Source of the DNA: JAJKIP01 sp040509055 | GTDB taxonomy: Bacteria > Bacteroidota > Bacteroidia > Chitinophagales > Chitinophagaceae | Direction: 5' to 3' | Length of the DNA: 17,826 bases | Assembly (NCBI GenBank): GCA_040509055.1 | Contig: JBEVLT010000016.1 | Location: 1-17,826, forward strand | Shown here: one piece after another, positions 1 through 7,055 of the stretch | How the letters are laid out: each line of letters opens with the position of its first letter | How positions within the stretch are numbered: position 1 is the first letter of the stretch | Notes under the pieces: generated by a model | The model's input: the letters and a program-made list of their open reading frames with translations, nothing else | Database searches by the model: none | What the model was told of the DNA's origin: nothing | Made by a program: the position numbers and the translations under genes

Positions 1-495
1 CTGCTCCAGCACGGTGCAACCAAATTGTTTGACCAGCCGCATCACATCGTTCATACGGGTATAGTCAAATTGCAGCCGGTAAGGCACGAGCACAGACTTT
101 TGCAGCAGCGGCGTTACCTGCAGTGCCAGCGCAGCCACCGTCTTGTACGCGGTGATCAGGCCGGGTACGCCCAGCAGCGTGCCACCGAAATAACGCACCA
201 CTACGACCAGGGTGTCCGTCAGTTCGCGGCTATCGATCTGCCCAAGGATCGGCCGGCCCGCCGAACCGGATGGTTCGCCATCGTCGCTCACCCGATAGCT
301 GGTGCCTTCGGTGCCGAGCCGGTAGGCAAAGCAGTGATGCGTGGCTTTGGGATGCTCCTTTTTCACAGCAGCCAGTTTCTCCTTGAAATCGGCTGCATCT
401 GCCAGCGGGAAAGCAAATGCAATGAACTTGCTGCCCCTGTCGCTGAACTCGGCGACCGATGGTTTTTCGATGGTATTATAAAAGTCTGCTGTCAT
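1..495 (-). CDS. yigZ: YigZ/IMPACT (UPF0029) family protein, 3' end cut by window edge
   Basis: Reading the minus strand from the ATG at 495 gives 165 codons without a stop, running off the left edge. The family is usually about 200 residues, so roughly the last 40 are missing. The UPF0029 signature is visible: DDGEPSGSAGRPIL at residues 71-84 and VVVVRYFGGTLLGVPGLITAY at about 97-117. IMPACT/YigZ proteins have an RNase PH/EF-G-like fold; the eukaryotic member acts in translational control through GCN1, but the bacterial role is not settled. The start is fixed by an ATGA overlap with the ribD stop codon (492-494), which suggests translational coupling in a ribD-yigZ operon. Family assignment is secure; biochemical function is unknown. 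Confidence 0.93.
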   Translation of the reverse strand, partial: MTADFYNTIEKPSVAEFSDRGSKFIAFAFPLADAADFKEKLAAVKKEHPKATHHCFAYRLGTEGTSYRVSDDGEPSGSAGRPILGQIDSRELTDTLVVVVRYFGGTLLGVPGLITAYKTVAALALQVTPLLQKSVLVPYRLQFDYTRMNDVMRLVKQFGCTVLEQ

Positions 496-1583
496 GTACC
501 TGTATGTGTTGCTGCCGGCGCCGGCCGGAATGTAGCGATGGTATCACCGCCTGCCTGCAGCATGTTTGTTTGAATGGCCGCACCATAGTCAGGCGCCGCC
601 AGGCCGCCGGCCGGTCCTGTTTTATGGCCTGTAATCACCCGGGCTTCGTCCCACATCCCTTCATCGATAAACGATTGCAGGAGGCGCGCGCCGCCTTCCA
701 CCAGCACGCTCTGTATTTTCAATTCATAAAGCGCCTGCAGTACCTGGTGCACTAGGCCCGCCTCATCCGCCACCTGGTAATAGCACAGGTTTCCGTCTTC
801 TTCCTGTTTGTGCCTGTTGAAAACAATCGTTCGCACCTGCCGGTCAAACAATTTCAGTGATGCAGGCAGCCGCAGGTCCTTATCGATCACCAGCCGCACC
901 GGCGACGGGCCGTGCCACAACCGGTTGGTTAGTTCCGGGTTGTCGGCCAGCGCAGTGCCGGTACCTACCAGGATCGCGGCTTCTTCGCTCCGCCAGCGGT
1001 GCACCAGCCGGTTGGATTGTTCGTTGCTGATCAGCAGCCGCTCGCCCGTACCGGATGATATTTTGCCATCCGCCGTCTGCGCCCATTTGAGCACGATATA
1101 GGGACGGCGCTGCGTATGAAAGGTAAAAAAGCGTTTATTCAGCTCCCGGCACGCGATGGCCACCGGGTTTTCGTCTGTCAGCAGCACCGTTTCCACGCCG
1201 GCGGCCTGCAGCTTTTCGATGCCTTTGCCATCTACCTGCTCAAAGGGATCACGGCACCCGATCACCACCTTGGGTATTTGCCTGGCGATGATGAGGTCGG
1301 CGCAGGGAGGGGTTTTGCCAAAATGTGCACAGGGTTCCAGCGAAACGTACAGGGTACTTTGCGGCAGCAGGTGGCGGTCTTCTTCCTTCACAGCCGCGAT
1401 GCAGTTCACCTCGGCATGCGCCCCGCCATAGTGCTGGTGATACCCTTCGCCGATGATCCGGCCTTCATGCACCAGCACAGTCCCTACCATGGGATTGGGT
1501 GCTGCATAGCCCGCACCCAGCTCCGCCAGCTGCAGGCAGCGTTGCATAAAAAGATCGGGAACGGGAAGTGTGGGACCGGGCAT
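492..1583 (-). CDS. ribD: Bifunctional riboflavin biosynthesis deaminase/reductase RibD
   Basis: 363 residues, normal for RibD, a cytosolic enzyme carrying out the second and third steps of riboflavin synthesis from GTP. The N-terminal half is a zinc-dependent deaminase: HAEVN at residues 56-60 supplies the zinc ligand and catalytic glutamate, and the cysteines of PCAHFGKTPPC (C85, C94) are the other ligands. The C-terminal half is the NADPH-dependent reductase of the DHFR-like RibD_C fold, recognisable from LKWAQTADGKIS (165-176), ILVGTGTALADNPELTNR (204-221) and LVEGGARLL (294-302). The reading frame is open upstream to 2123, but that part is antisense to prmC. The ATG at 1583 is chosen because family similarity begins there and it leaves a 33-base divergent gap. 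It overlaps yigZ downstream. Confidence 0.96.
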   Translation of the reverse strand: MPGPTLPVPDLFMQRCLQLAELGAGYAAPNPMVGTVLVHEGRIIGEGYHQHYGGAHAEVNCIAAVKEEDRHLLPQSTLYVSLEPCAHFGKTPPCADLIIARQIPKVVIGCRDPFEQVDGKGIEKLQAAGVETVLLTDENPVAIACRELNKRFFTFHTQRRPYIVLKWAQTADGKISSGTGERLLISNEQSNRLVHRWRSEEAAILVGTGTALADNPELTNRLWHGPSPVRLVIDKDLRLPASLKLFDRQVRTIVFNRHKQEEDGNLCYYQVADEAGLVHQVLQALYELKIQSVLVEGGARLLQSFIDEGMWDEARVITGHKTGPAGGLAAPDYGAAIQTNMLQAGGDTIATFRPAPAATHTGT

Positions 1584-1588
1584 GGCCG

Positions 1589-1596
1589 CAAAAGTA
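1589..1596 (-). promoter_or_regulatory. Candidate Bacteroidota -7 element for ribD-yigZ
   Basis: The minus strand reads TACTTTTG, a full match to the Bacteroidota -7 consensus TAnnTTTG, six bases before the ribD ATG. No clear -33 TTTG is seen at the usual spacing. If used, the ribD mRNA would be nearly leaderless. Confidence 0.4.
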
Positions 1597-1603
1597 AATG
1601 AAT

Positions 1604-1611
1604 TAAGTTTG
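1604..1611 (+). promoter_or_regulatory. Candidate Bacteroidota -7 element for prmC
   Basis: TAAGTTTG matches the -7 consensus TAnnTTTG and ends five bases before the prmC ATG. It lies back to back with the opposite-strand motif at 1589-1596, so the two would share one short promoter region. No convincing -33 element is visible. Confidence 0.4.
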
Positions 1612-1616
1612 CCGGT

Positions 1617-2474
1617 ATGACCATACAGGAGGCCACTGAACACAGCATCAGCCGGCTTGCGGCGATCTACGAACAGGGGGAAGCCGCTGCCATCAGCGAT
1701 TGGGTAATGGAGCACCTGACAGGCGTGAGAAAAACGCAGCGGATCGGCCGCCGCCAGCAGGAATTGACCCCGCAACAACAATCCGGGCTGGAAGACTGCC
1801 TGCAGCGGCTGCTGATGCATGAACCGGTGCAGTACGTACTCGGCGAAGCCTGGTTTTGCGGGTTCAGGTTTTACGTGGACCGGCGGGTGCTGATCCCGCG
1901 GCCCGAAACCGAAGAGCTCGTGGAATGGATCATCAGCGATTGCAGGTTCCCGATCGATCAATTGCAGATACTGGATATCGGCACGGGAAGCGGTTGCATA
2001 CCCATTGCCCTGAAACGAAGACTGGGAAAGGCCGGCGTATGGAGCTGCGACAGCAGCGAAGAAGCGTTGCAGGTAGCCCAAAAAAATGCAGAGACGCTGG
2101 GCACTGACGTACTTTTCCGGCAACTGGATTTTTTAGACCCGGCGCAGGCAACTACACTGCCCTCCTTCGATATCATTGTAAGCAACCCGCCATACATACC
2201 GCAATCAGGCAGGGCGGCAATGCAGCCCAATGTGCTGGATTACGAGCCTGCGGCTGCTCTGTTTGTACCGGATCATGACCCATTGGTCTTTTACACGGCC
2301 ATTGCGGAGTTTGGGAAAACGCATTTGAATGAAGGCGGAGCGATCTACCTGGAAATACACGAGGATAAGGGAGCGGATACGGCTGCTGTTTTCCAGGGCC
2401 GGGGCTACAGCACAGCACTGAAAACAGACATGCAGGGAAAAGAACGGATGCTGAAAGCTATACCCGGGCTGTAA
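1617..2474 (+). CDS. prmC: Peptide chain release factor N5-glutamine methyltransferase PrmC
   Basis: 285 residues; E. coli PrmC (HemK) is of similar size. The enzyme methylates the glutamine of the GGQ motif in release factors RF1 and RF2 using S-adenosylmethionine. A helical N-terminal release-factor-binding domain spans about residues 1-85. The methyltransferase domain follows, with RPETEELVEW (95-104), the SAM-binding loop LDIGTGSGCIPIAL (119-132) and the diagnostic NPPY motif at 190-193 that holds the substrate glutamine. It diverges from ribD across 33 bases and converges on exbD with 36 bases between stop codons. Nothing unusual is seen in the protein. Confidence 0.96.
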   Translation: MTIQEATEHSISRLAAIYEQGEAAAISDWVMEHLTGVRKTQRIGRRQQELTPQQQSGLEDCLQRLLMHEPVQYVLGEAWFCGFRFYVDRRVLIPRPETEELVEWIISDCRFPIDQLQILDIGTGSGCIPIALKRRLGKAGVWSCDSSEEALQVAQKNAETLGTDVLFRQLDFLDPAQATTLPSFDIIVSNPPYIPQSGRAAMQPNVLDYEPAAALFVPDHDPLVFYTAIAEFGKTHLNEGGAIYLEIHEDKGADTAAVFQGRGYSTALKTDMQGKERMLKAIPGL

Positions 2475-2488
2475 CGGTCACCGCACAT

Positions 2489-2513
2489 TAAAGATGGGGC
2501 TGCTGCCGCTTTA
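2489..2513. terminator. Weak stem-loop between convergent prmC and exbD
   Basis: TAAAG (2489-2493) pairs with CTTTA (2509-2513), and inside them GGC pairs with GCC around a TGCT loop, with unpaired bases between the two helices. The right arm covers the exbD stop codon. The position between two stop codons suits a bidirectional terminator, but the stem is interrupted and the T-tracts are short. Confidence 0.25.
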
Positions 2514-2909
2514 TTTCACGGTTGCGGCTACTTTGGCACCGGCCCGCTTGGCCGACTGCATCACCCGGAACACTTCGCCGTAGTAGGAAATGCTATCGGC
2601 ATTGATCACCACGGACGGTGTATCGATCGTGGCCCGCAGGCGGGTTACCTCTTCCACAATGAGACTATCCAGCGAGGCAGGGTTCACCTTTTTCTGACCG
2701 ATAAAAAACTCCTGGTCCTTATTGATAGAAATGACAATATTCTGCTTTGCCTTGGTATCTTTTGTACCGTGCGGGTTATTCACTTTTACCACGTTCGGGT
2801 TGGCCATGGTGGTCGTGATCAGGAAGAACATCAGCAGGATGAACAGGATATCGTTCAGCGAATCGGTGAATATCTCGGATTGTTCCCTATGTCTTTTTCT
2901 GAACTTCAT
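2511..2909 (-). CDS. exbD: ExbD/TolR-family biopolymer transport protein
   Basis: 132 residues with the ExbD/TolR layout: a short basic cytoplasmic N-terminus, one membrane helix at about 18-36, and a periplasmic domain. The helix starts with DSLNDILFILLMFFLI; Asp20 is at the place of the protonatable aspartate of ExbD (Asp25 in E. coli). The family uses the proton gradient, with ExbB, to energise TonB or TolA at the outer membrane. The exbB gene lies 12 bases upstream on the same strand, so they form an operon. No tonB or TonB-dependent receptor gene is in the window, so whether this pair serves Ton, Tol or another system cannot be told from here. Confidence 0.92.
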   Translation of the reverse strand: MKFRKRHREQSEIFTDSLNDILFILLMFFLITTTMANPNVVKVNNPHGTKDTKAKQNIVISINKDQEFFIGQKKVNPASLDSLIVEEVTRLRATIDTPSVVINADSISYYGEVFRVMQSAKRAGAKVAATVK

Positions 2910-2921
2910 GCATTTGCCGGT

Positions 2922-3614
2922 TTAGCGGGTGGGTTCCTGTAATACATCCAAAAAGTCCGAAGATGCCGCCTCCATTTTGTTGGCCGTCTTATCGATCTGT
3001 GTGTTCAGGTAGCTGTAAGCCATATAGGCCAGCAGCCCGATGACAAGACCCGTAATGGAGGTGATCAGCTTGGTATAGATACCCTGCGAAATGATACCGA
3101 TCTTTACTTCGCCACCGGCATGATAAATATTGTCGAACAGCTGCATCAGCCCGATCAGGGTACCGACAAACCCGAAAATGGGGGCAGCCTTGGAAATGAA
3201 GTTGAGCACGCTCAGGTTTTTCTCCAGCTTGTACATTTCCAGTTGTCCCACGTTGTCCATGCTCTTCTCAATGCTGTCGATGGGTTTGCCGATGCGCTGG
3301 ATACCCTTGTCGATGATGCGGGCCACCGGGTTGTTGGTGTTCTTGGCAAAGCTCCGCGCCGCCACGATATTGCCGCTTACGATATGATCGCGGATGATGT
3401 TCATGAAATTATTGTCGATCCGGGACGCATGCCGTATGGCAATCAGGCGCTCGGCAAAGAAATACACGGTCATCAGCAGCATAATGCCCAGGGGTATCAT
3501 GATCCATCCGCCGCTTAGAATCATACCGCCAAAACTGGAAGGTCCCGTGGCGGCTTCCGGCGCTGCGTGTGTGCCCCCGGTCAATGTATCAACGATCTGT
3601 AAAAACTCGAACAT
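2922..3614 (-). CDS. exbB: MotA/TolQ/ExbB proton channel family protein
   Basis: 230 residues. Three membrane helices are predicted: about 34-54, 140-160 and 181-202. The second holds APIFGFVGTLIGLMQLF (144-160), matching the AP-x-x-GL-x-GTV-x-GM region of ExbB/TolQ, and the third (TKLITSITGLVIGLLAY) matches the conserved T-x-x-GL segment. The large cytoplasmic loop lies between helices 1 and 2. The protein forms the oligomeric channel around ExbD that couples proton flow to work at the outer membrane. It is followed 12 bases later by exbD. A region with an intrinsic terminator and possible RNA structure lies upstream, so exbB probably starts from its own promoter in 3615-3710. Confidence 0.93.
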   Translation of the reverse strand: MFEFLQIVDTLTGGTHAAPEAATGPSSFGGMILSGGWIMIPLGIMLLMTVYFFAERLIAIRHASRIDNNFMNIIRDHIVSGNIVAARSFAKNTNNPVARIIDKGIQRIGKPIDSIEKSMDNVGQLEMYKLEKNLSVLNFISKAAPIFGFVGTLIGLMQLFDNIYHAGGEVKIGIISQGIYTKLITSITGLVIGLLAYMAYSYLNTQIDKTANKMEAASSDFLDVLQEPTR

Positions 3615-3636
3615 GGTTACTATTTCTTTAAGTGCG

Positions 3637-3644
3637 TAAATGTA
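3637..3644 (-). promoter_or_regulatory. Possible -7 element for exbBD
   Basis: The minus strand reads TACATTTA, seven of eight matches to TAnnTTTG, with its downstream end 22 bases before the exbB ATG. No clear -33 element is seen. It lies downstream of the terminator at 3711-3737, which would leave exbBD needing a promoter here. Confidence 0.25.
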
Positions 3645-3710
3645 AGGTAAGACCTATGTTTCCCGTACTGCTTACTTATCAACAGCCCTGAATAACAAGG
3701 TGATGAACGG

Positions 3711-3737
3711 AAAAAAGAAAGCTGCGTTGTGCGCAGC
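3711..3737 (-). terminator. Intrinsic terminator (minus strand)
   Basis: GCTGCG (3721-3726) and CGCAGC (3732-3737) form a perfect six-pair stem with a five-base loop. Reading the minus strand, it is followed directly by a T-rich run, TTTCTTTTTT (3720-3711). This is a good rho-independent terminator for transcription from the SPFH gene or from the candidate RNA, about 100 bases before exbB. Confidence 0.6.
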
Positions 3738-3880
3738 CCTTAATTTTAGAGTTATTTAACAAGAGGAGTCCGGAAGAAGATGCTTTGGCACGCGCCTGTC
3801 TTTCTGCGCCCCAAAGTTCCGATCTATGAAGGTCCGAAAGTTTATAGACGGGCGGCCGGAAAGACCGGACTTCTCCGACT
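3721..3880 (-). ncRNA. Candidate structured RNA ending at the intrinsic terminator
   Basis: This stretch contains nested inverted repeats. An outer helix joins 3763-3773 to 3865-3875 with ten of eleven pairs. Inside it, one hairpin pairs 3823-3830 with 3841-3848 (seven of eight pairs on the minus-strand RNA). A second pairs CTTTGG (3783-3788) with CCAAAG (3811-3816), continuing through GCGC/GCGC (3792-3795, 3806-3809). On the minus strand the two ten-base loops contain CTTTC and GAAAG, which are complementary and could kiss. The terminator supports minus-strand transcription. It may be a small RNA, a structured 3' end of the SPFH mRNA, or a leader with attenuation ahead of exbB. I recognise no known riboswitch or RNA family. 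No promoter is evident. Confidence 0.3.
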
Positions 3881-3892
3881 ATGAGCTCCCGG

Positions 3893-4831
3893 CTATACAC
3901 TCGTTCCCGCCTGCTTCACCATCAATGCCTGTATCTGCTTCATAGTCGCTTCCATGCCTTCGGCACTGCCATCCAGGAAAATGACGTTCCCTTTGCCGTA
4001 TTCTGCAAAATTCTTGATCGCCTCCGTCCACATGCTGAACAGGATCACATTGGTATCGAGATTGGCTTGTTTCATTTGCTCAGCCGCTTCGGACATACCG
4101 GCCGCTACTTCCTTACGGAAAAGGGCTACACCCTGTCCACGAAGACGGGCGGCCTCTTTTTCTGCTTCGGCAGCGATCTTGGTGGCATTACCATCCGCTT
4201 CGGCCGACTTGGTTTTGGTGATCAGCAGCGCCTGGCCTTCATTCTCTGCGGCCGCTTTCAGGTTATTGCTGGCCACTACCTTGCTCATGGAATCGAGGAT
4301 CACCTTATCGAAAGTGATGTCATTGATCTGCAGGTCCTGCAGGTGATAACCCCAGTTTTCCAGGGAGTGGTCAACCTGCTCCTTTACATACTCCACGATC
4401 TCCTTGCGAAGTCCCAGCACTTCCGCCTGCTTCTTGGTCGCTACAAAAGACCGGATATTACCTTCGATGGTCCTGATCAAAGCCTGCATCAGGTCGCGGT
4501 CGGCAATAAATTTAAAGGCCACTTTTTTAATGGTCTCCTCATCTGCATTCTGCACGGAATACAGCAGCATGCTTTTGAAATACACGTTGGCCTGGTCCTG
4601 GGTCACTGCCTGGAATTCCAGCTCTACCGACCTGTTCTGAATAGATACTTTCTTAGCCACTGTTTCCAGCAGGGGAATTTTCATATTCAAACCCGGCCTC
4701 ACGATACGCCGGTATTTTCCGAACATAGTGATAACACCGATATATCCCTGGTTGATCGTAAAGAAAGACGCAAAGAAAATAATGAGTAGGACCAGCAGCC
4801 ACCAGTAGGAGAAAATATTTCCGATATCCAT
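3893..4831 (-). CDS. SPFH/band-7 domain membrane protein (stomatin/prohibitin-like)
   Basis: 312 residues. One N-terminal membrane helix (about 8-25) is followed by an SPFH domain at about 28-190, which opens with INQGYIGVITMFGKYRRIVRPG, typical of stomatin-like proteins. An Ala/Glu-rich coiled coil, rich in KSAEADGNATKIAAEAEKEA-type sequence, spans about 190-255. The C-terminal part is less repetitive. SPFH proteins form large ring or cage assemblies on membranes and often control membrane proteases or microdomains; the specific partner is not evident. No NfeD-like gene is adjacent. A -7-like motif lies 22 bases upstream, so it may be transcribed apart from the OmpA-family gene 46 bases upstream. 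A minus-strand terminator lies 156 bases past the stop. Confidence 0.9.
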   Translation of the reverse strand: MDIGNIFSYWWLLVLLIIFFASFFTINQGYIGVITMFGKYRRIVRPGLNMKIPLLETVAKKVSIQNRSVELEFQAVTQDQANVYFKSMLLYSVQNADEETIKKVAFKFIADRDLMQALIRTIEGNIRSFVATKKQAEVLGLRKEIVEYVKEQVDHSLENWGYHLQDLQINDITFDKVILDSMSKVVASNNLKAAAENEGQALLITKTKSAEADGNATKIAAEAEKEAARLRGQGVALFRKEVAAGMSEAAEQMKQANLDTNVILFSMWTEAIKNFAEYGKGNVIFLDGSAEGMEATMKQIQALMVKQAGTSV

Positions 4832-4852
4832 TTTGAAAGAGGGTTTAGACGA

Positions 4853-4860
4853 TAAAGGTA
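4853..4860 (-). promoter_or_regulatory. Candidate -7 element for the SPFH gene
   Basis: The minus strand reads TACCTTTA, seven of eight matches to TAnnTTTG, in the 46-base gap between the OmpA-family gene and the SPFH gene, 22-29 bases before the ATG. No -33 TTTG is seen at normal spacing. Confidence 0.35.
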
Positions 4861-4877
4861 CGGTAAAGTGAGAATGG

Positions 4878-5990
4878 TTATTCGCGGAAATAAGCCATCA
4901 TCTCCACCCGGCGGTTTTGCTGCCGGCCCTGCTCCGTTTCGTTGGAAGCTACCGGCCGGCGGCTTCCCGATCCACGTACGGTCAGCGGCACACGGGCCAT
5001 GTAAATACATTGCGATAAGCGAATGGCCACCACCTCCGCGCGGGCCTGCGACAGGGATTCGTTGAGCTGCCTGCTGCCGGTATTATCGGCATGACCTTCT
5101 ATTACCAGCGAATCCAGCGCCTTGCCCCGCAGTGCGATGCAAAAACTGTCCAGCAGGCGGAAACCGGCTGGCTGCAGGTCTTTTTTGCCGGTGGCAAACC
5201 ACATATCAGGCAATAGCAGGGTATCAGCCCGCAACAGCAGGTTAGGAGTGCGCTGCACTTTGGCAGGCGCCTGGCTGCGACGGTATTTCAGCGATCGCTG
5301 CAGAAACTCGTGCCGCTCGTCCTGCCCGTAAATGTCTTCCCTGGTTTGCTGCCAGTCGTTACATATCCTTTCGGCCGGATCGTCCGGCAGCAGCGAAAAG
5401 TCGTCGAAAAAAACAAAAAAATGGCTTTCCATGGGGAGATACATGTCTCCTGTAATATCCCGTTTGGAAAAATTGCCGATGGCGATAAACGCTTCTTCGC
5501 CGGAAGCCGTATAGACCAGCTCCACCCGCTGCCAGCTGCTGTCCGTTGCAAAAACCAGCCCGGCACCGCCCAGCAATAGCGAAGGCTGCCAGCGGTGCAG
5601 CGGCTTCGTCTCCAGCAACGGATCGGTGGAGGTAAACGACACGCCGATACTGTCAAGCACAGGATGCGGGGATTTGATAAAAAACGAGAGCCGGTACCGC
5701 CCTCCTTTCCGGAGACCGCACACCAGTGCCGAACGGATAAACGTGCGCTGGAACGGCTTGGTCACATGCCCGGCTTCGATGGCCATGCAATGCAGACCGG
5801 CATGCGCACGGTTAGCATCTTTGAAATAATTGGCAAAGCCGCTGCTGCTGCTGATCCAGGCTTCCGGCGCACAATTGATCCTGTACTCCGTACATATATT
5901 TTCTTCTTCCAGCCCGCCGTTCACCAGCAGGTCCTGGCAAAGAACTGCCGGGGAAAATAAACACAGCAAAGCCGGAAGCAGGTAGCGCAT
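4878..5990 (-). CDS. Secreted protein with OmpA-like C-terminal domain
   Basis: 370 residues from the ATG at 5990. This start is preferred over 6023 because it begins a clean signal peptide (MRYLLPALLCLFSPAVLCQ), probably cut before Gln19; the sequence before Cys18 is a poor lipobox. Residues about 20-205 form a beta-rich domain beginning DLLVNGGLEEENICTEY. This resembles the jelly-roll, carbohydrate-binding-like N-terminal domains common in secreted Bacteroidota proteins. The OmpA/MotB peptidoglycan-binding domain spans about 257-370, with VIEGHADNTGSRQLNESLSQ (296-315) and GRQQNRRVEM near the end. Asp302 and Arg317 fit the residues that bind diaminopimelate in OmpA. It probably tethers something to peptidoglycan in the periplasm. 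No beta-barrel domain is present. Confidence 0.85.
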   Translation of the reverse strand: MRYLLPALLCLFSPAVLCQDLLVNGGLEEENICTEYRINCAPEAWISSSSGFANYFKDANRAHAGLHCMAIEAGHVTKPFQRTFIRSALVCGLRKGGRYRLSFFIKSPHPVLDSIGVSFTSTDPLLETKPLHRWQPSLLLGGAGLVFATDSSWQRVELVYTASGEEAFIAIGNFSKRDITGDMYLPMESHFFVFFDDFSLLPDDPAERICNDWQQTREDIYGQDERHEFLQRSLKYRRSQAPAKVQRTPNLLLRADTLLLPDMWFATGKKDLQPAGFRLLDSFCIALRGKALDSLVIEGHADNTGSRQLNESLSQARAEVVAIRLSQCIYMARVPLTVRGSGSRRPVASNETEQGRQQNRRVEMMAYFRE

Positions 5991-6053
5991 GGGGAAACGA
6001 ATATAGCTATAACGGTGCAGCAAACTTTTCAGTATACCTGTTGTTATTTCACC

Positions 6054-7055
6054 ATGAAGCTGAAATTAAGCGTACTGGACCAGACGCCGATCCGGAAGGG
6101 AAGTAATGCAGGCGAGGCATTGCAGGAAAGTGTTGAACTGGCCAGGCTGGCCGATCGCCTTGGCTATACCCGTTACTGGCTGTCTGAACACCACAATACG
6201 ATCACGCTGGCAGGCGCAGCCCCGGAAGTATTTATCGCCCGGCTGGGCGCTGAAACAAAAACGATTCGCCTGGGTTCGGGCGGCATCATGCTGCCCAATC
6301 ACAGCACGCTCAAAGTAGCCGAGAACTTCCGCCTGCTTGAAGCCTTGTACCCTCATCGTATCGACCTCGGTATCGGCCGCGCACCCGGCGGCGACCGGGC
6401 TACGTCGCAATTGCTGAACCCATCCAACAGCTTCAACCCGGAAGAATATATTCAGCAGATCCGTGACCTGTCTGCCTTCCTGGAAGATACGCCTGCAGAG
6501 GGCAATCTCAACGGCAGGATCAGGGCCATCCCTTCCATCGATTCGGCGCCGGCCATCTGGGTGCTTACGTCCAGCGGCGAAAGCGCCTATCTCGCGGCCC
6601 ATTTCGGGTTAGCATTGTCTTATGCCCAGTTCATCAACCCCGTCGGCGGTCCTGAAGCGATCCGGCAGTACAAAGAGCGGTTCCGACCCTCTACCGGCCT
6701 TTCCGCCCCGGCCACCAATGTGGGTGTTTTTGCGTTCTGTTCCGAAAGCGAAGAAAAAGTGGAGCAATTCAAAGCCATGATGGAGTATCGCCTGATCAGC
6801 TTTGAAAAAGGAGTGTTTGACCGGCTCTATGCATACGGGGATATCAAGGATTATCAATACACCGAAGCAGAGCAGCAGCGGCTCATTTATCACCGCAACC
6901 GGTACATCGCCGGCACACCGGGTGTGATCAAAAAAGAATTGGAGGCGCTGGCTGAGCGGTTCGAAACAGATGAGGTGATGGTAGCCACCTTTGCAGACAA
7001 AAAAGAGGACCGGCTGCGGTCGTATGAATTGCTGGCCGGCATTTTCCTCGCCTGA
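6054..7055 (+). CDS. LLM-class flavin-dependent oxidoreductase (bacterial luciferase-like)
   Basis: 333 residues. The ATG at 6054 is chosen because the luciferase-like sequence LKLSVLDQTPI begins there; the ATG at 6015 would add 13 unmatched residues. The TIM-barrel family pattern is clear: YWLSEHHN (41-48), TIRLGSGGIMLPNHSTLKVAE (70-90) and RIDLGIGRAPGGD (102-114). It is most like the YhbW/MsnO8-type single-component-looking group, which uses reduced FMN. The substrate cannot be deduced, and no flavin reductase or pathway genes are adjacent. It diverges from the OmpA-family gene with 63 bases between the chosen starts, and its stop codon abuts the pepT stop codon. Confidence 0.9.
   Translation: MKLKLSVLDQTPIRKGSNAGEALQESVELARLADRLGYTRYWLSEHHNTITLAGAAPEVFIARLGAETKTIRLGSGGIMLPNHSTLKVAENFRLLEALYPHRIDLGIGRAPGGDRATSQLLNPSNSFNPEEYIQQIRDLSAFLEDTPAEGNLNGRIRAIPSIDSAPAIWVLTSSGESAYLAAHFGLALSYAQFINPVGGPEAIRQYKERFRPSTGLSAPATNVGVFAFCSESEEKVEQFKAMMEYRLISFEKGVFDRLYAYGDIKDYQYTEAEQQRLIYHRNRYIAGTPGVIKKELEALAERFETDEVMVATFADKKEDRLRSYELLAGIFLA

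Noticed and set aside
1584..2123. Upstream extension of the ribD frame to 543 codons
   Set aside because: The extra part is antisense to prmC and has no similarity to RibD; the family begins at the ATG at 1583.
3823..3880. Cobalamin or other known riboswitch upstream of exbB
   Set aside because: I looked for B12-box-like, TPP, FMN and SAM-I sequence motifs and found none in order, so I do not assign a known class.
3679..3900. 73-codon minus-strand frame starting at a GTG overlapping the SPFH stop codon
   Set aside because: It runs straight through the intrinsic terminator, has no recognisable domain, and its sequence is better explained by the inverted repeats. Kept only as the competing explanation for the candidate RNA.
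3881..4789. 302-codon plus-strand frame opposite the SPFH gene
   Set aside because: A shadow frame with no domain; the minus strand has a clear SPFH domain.
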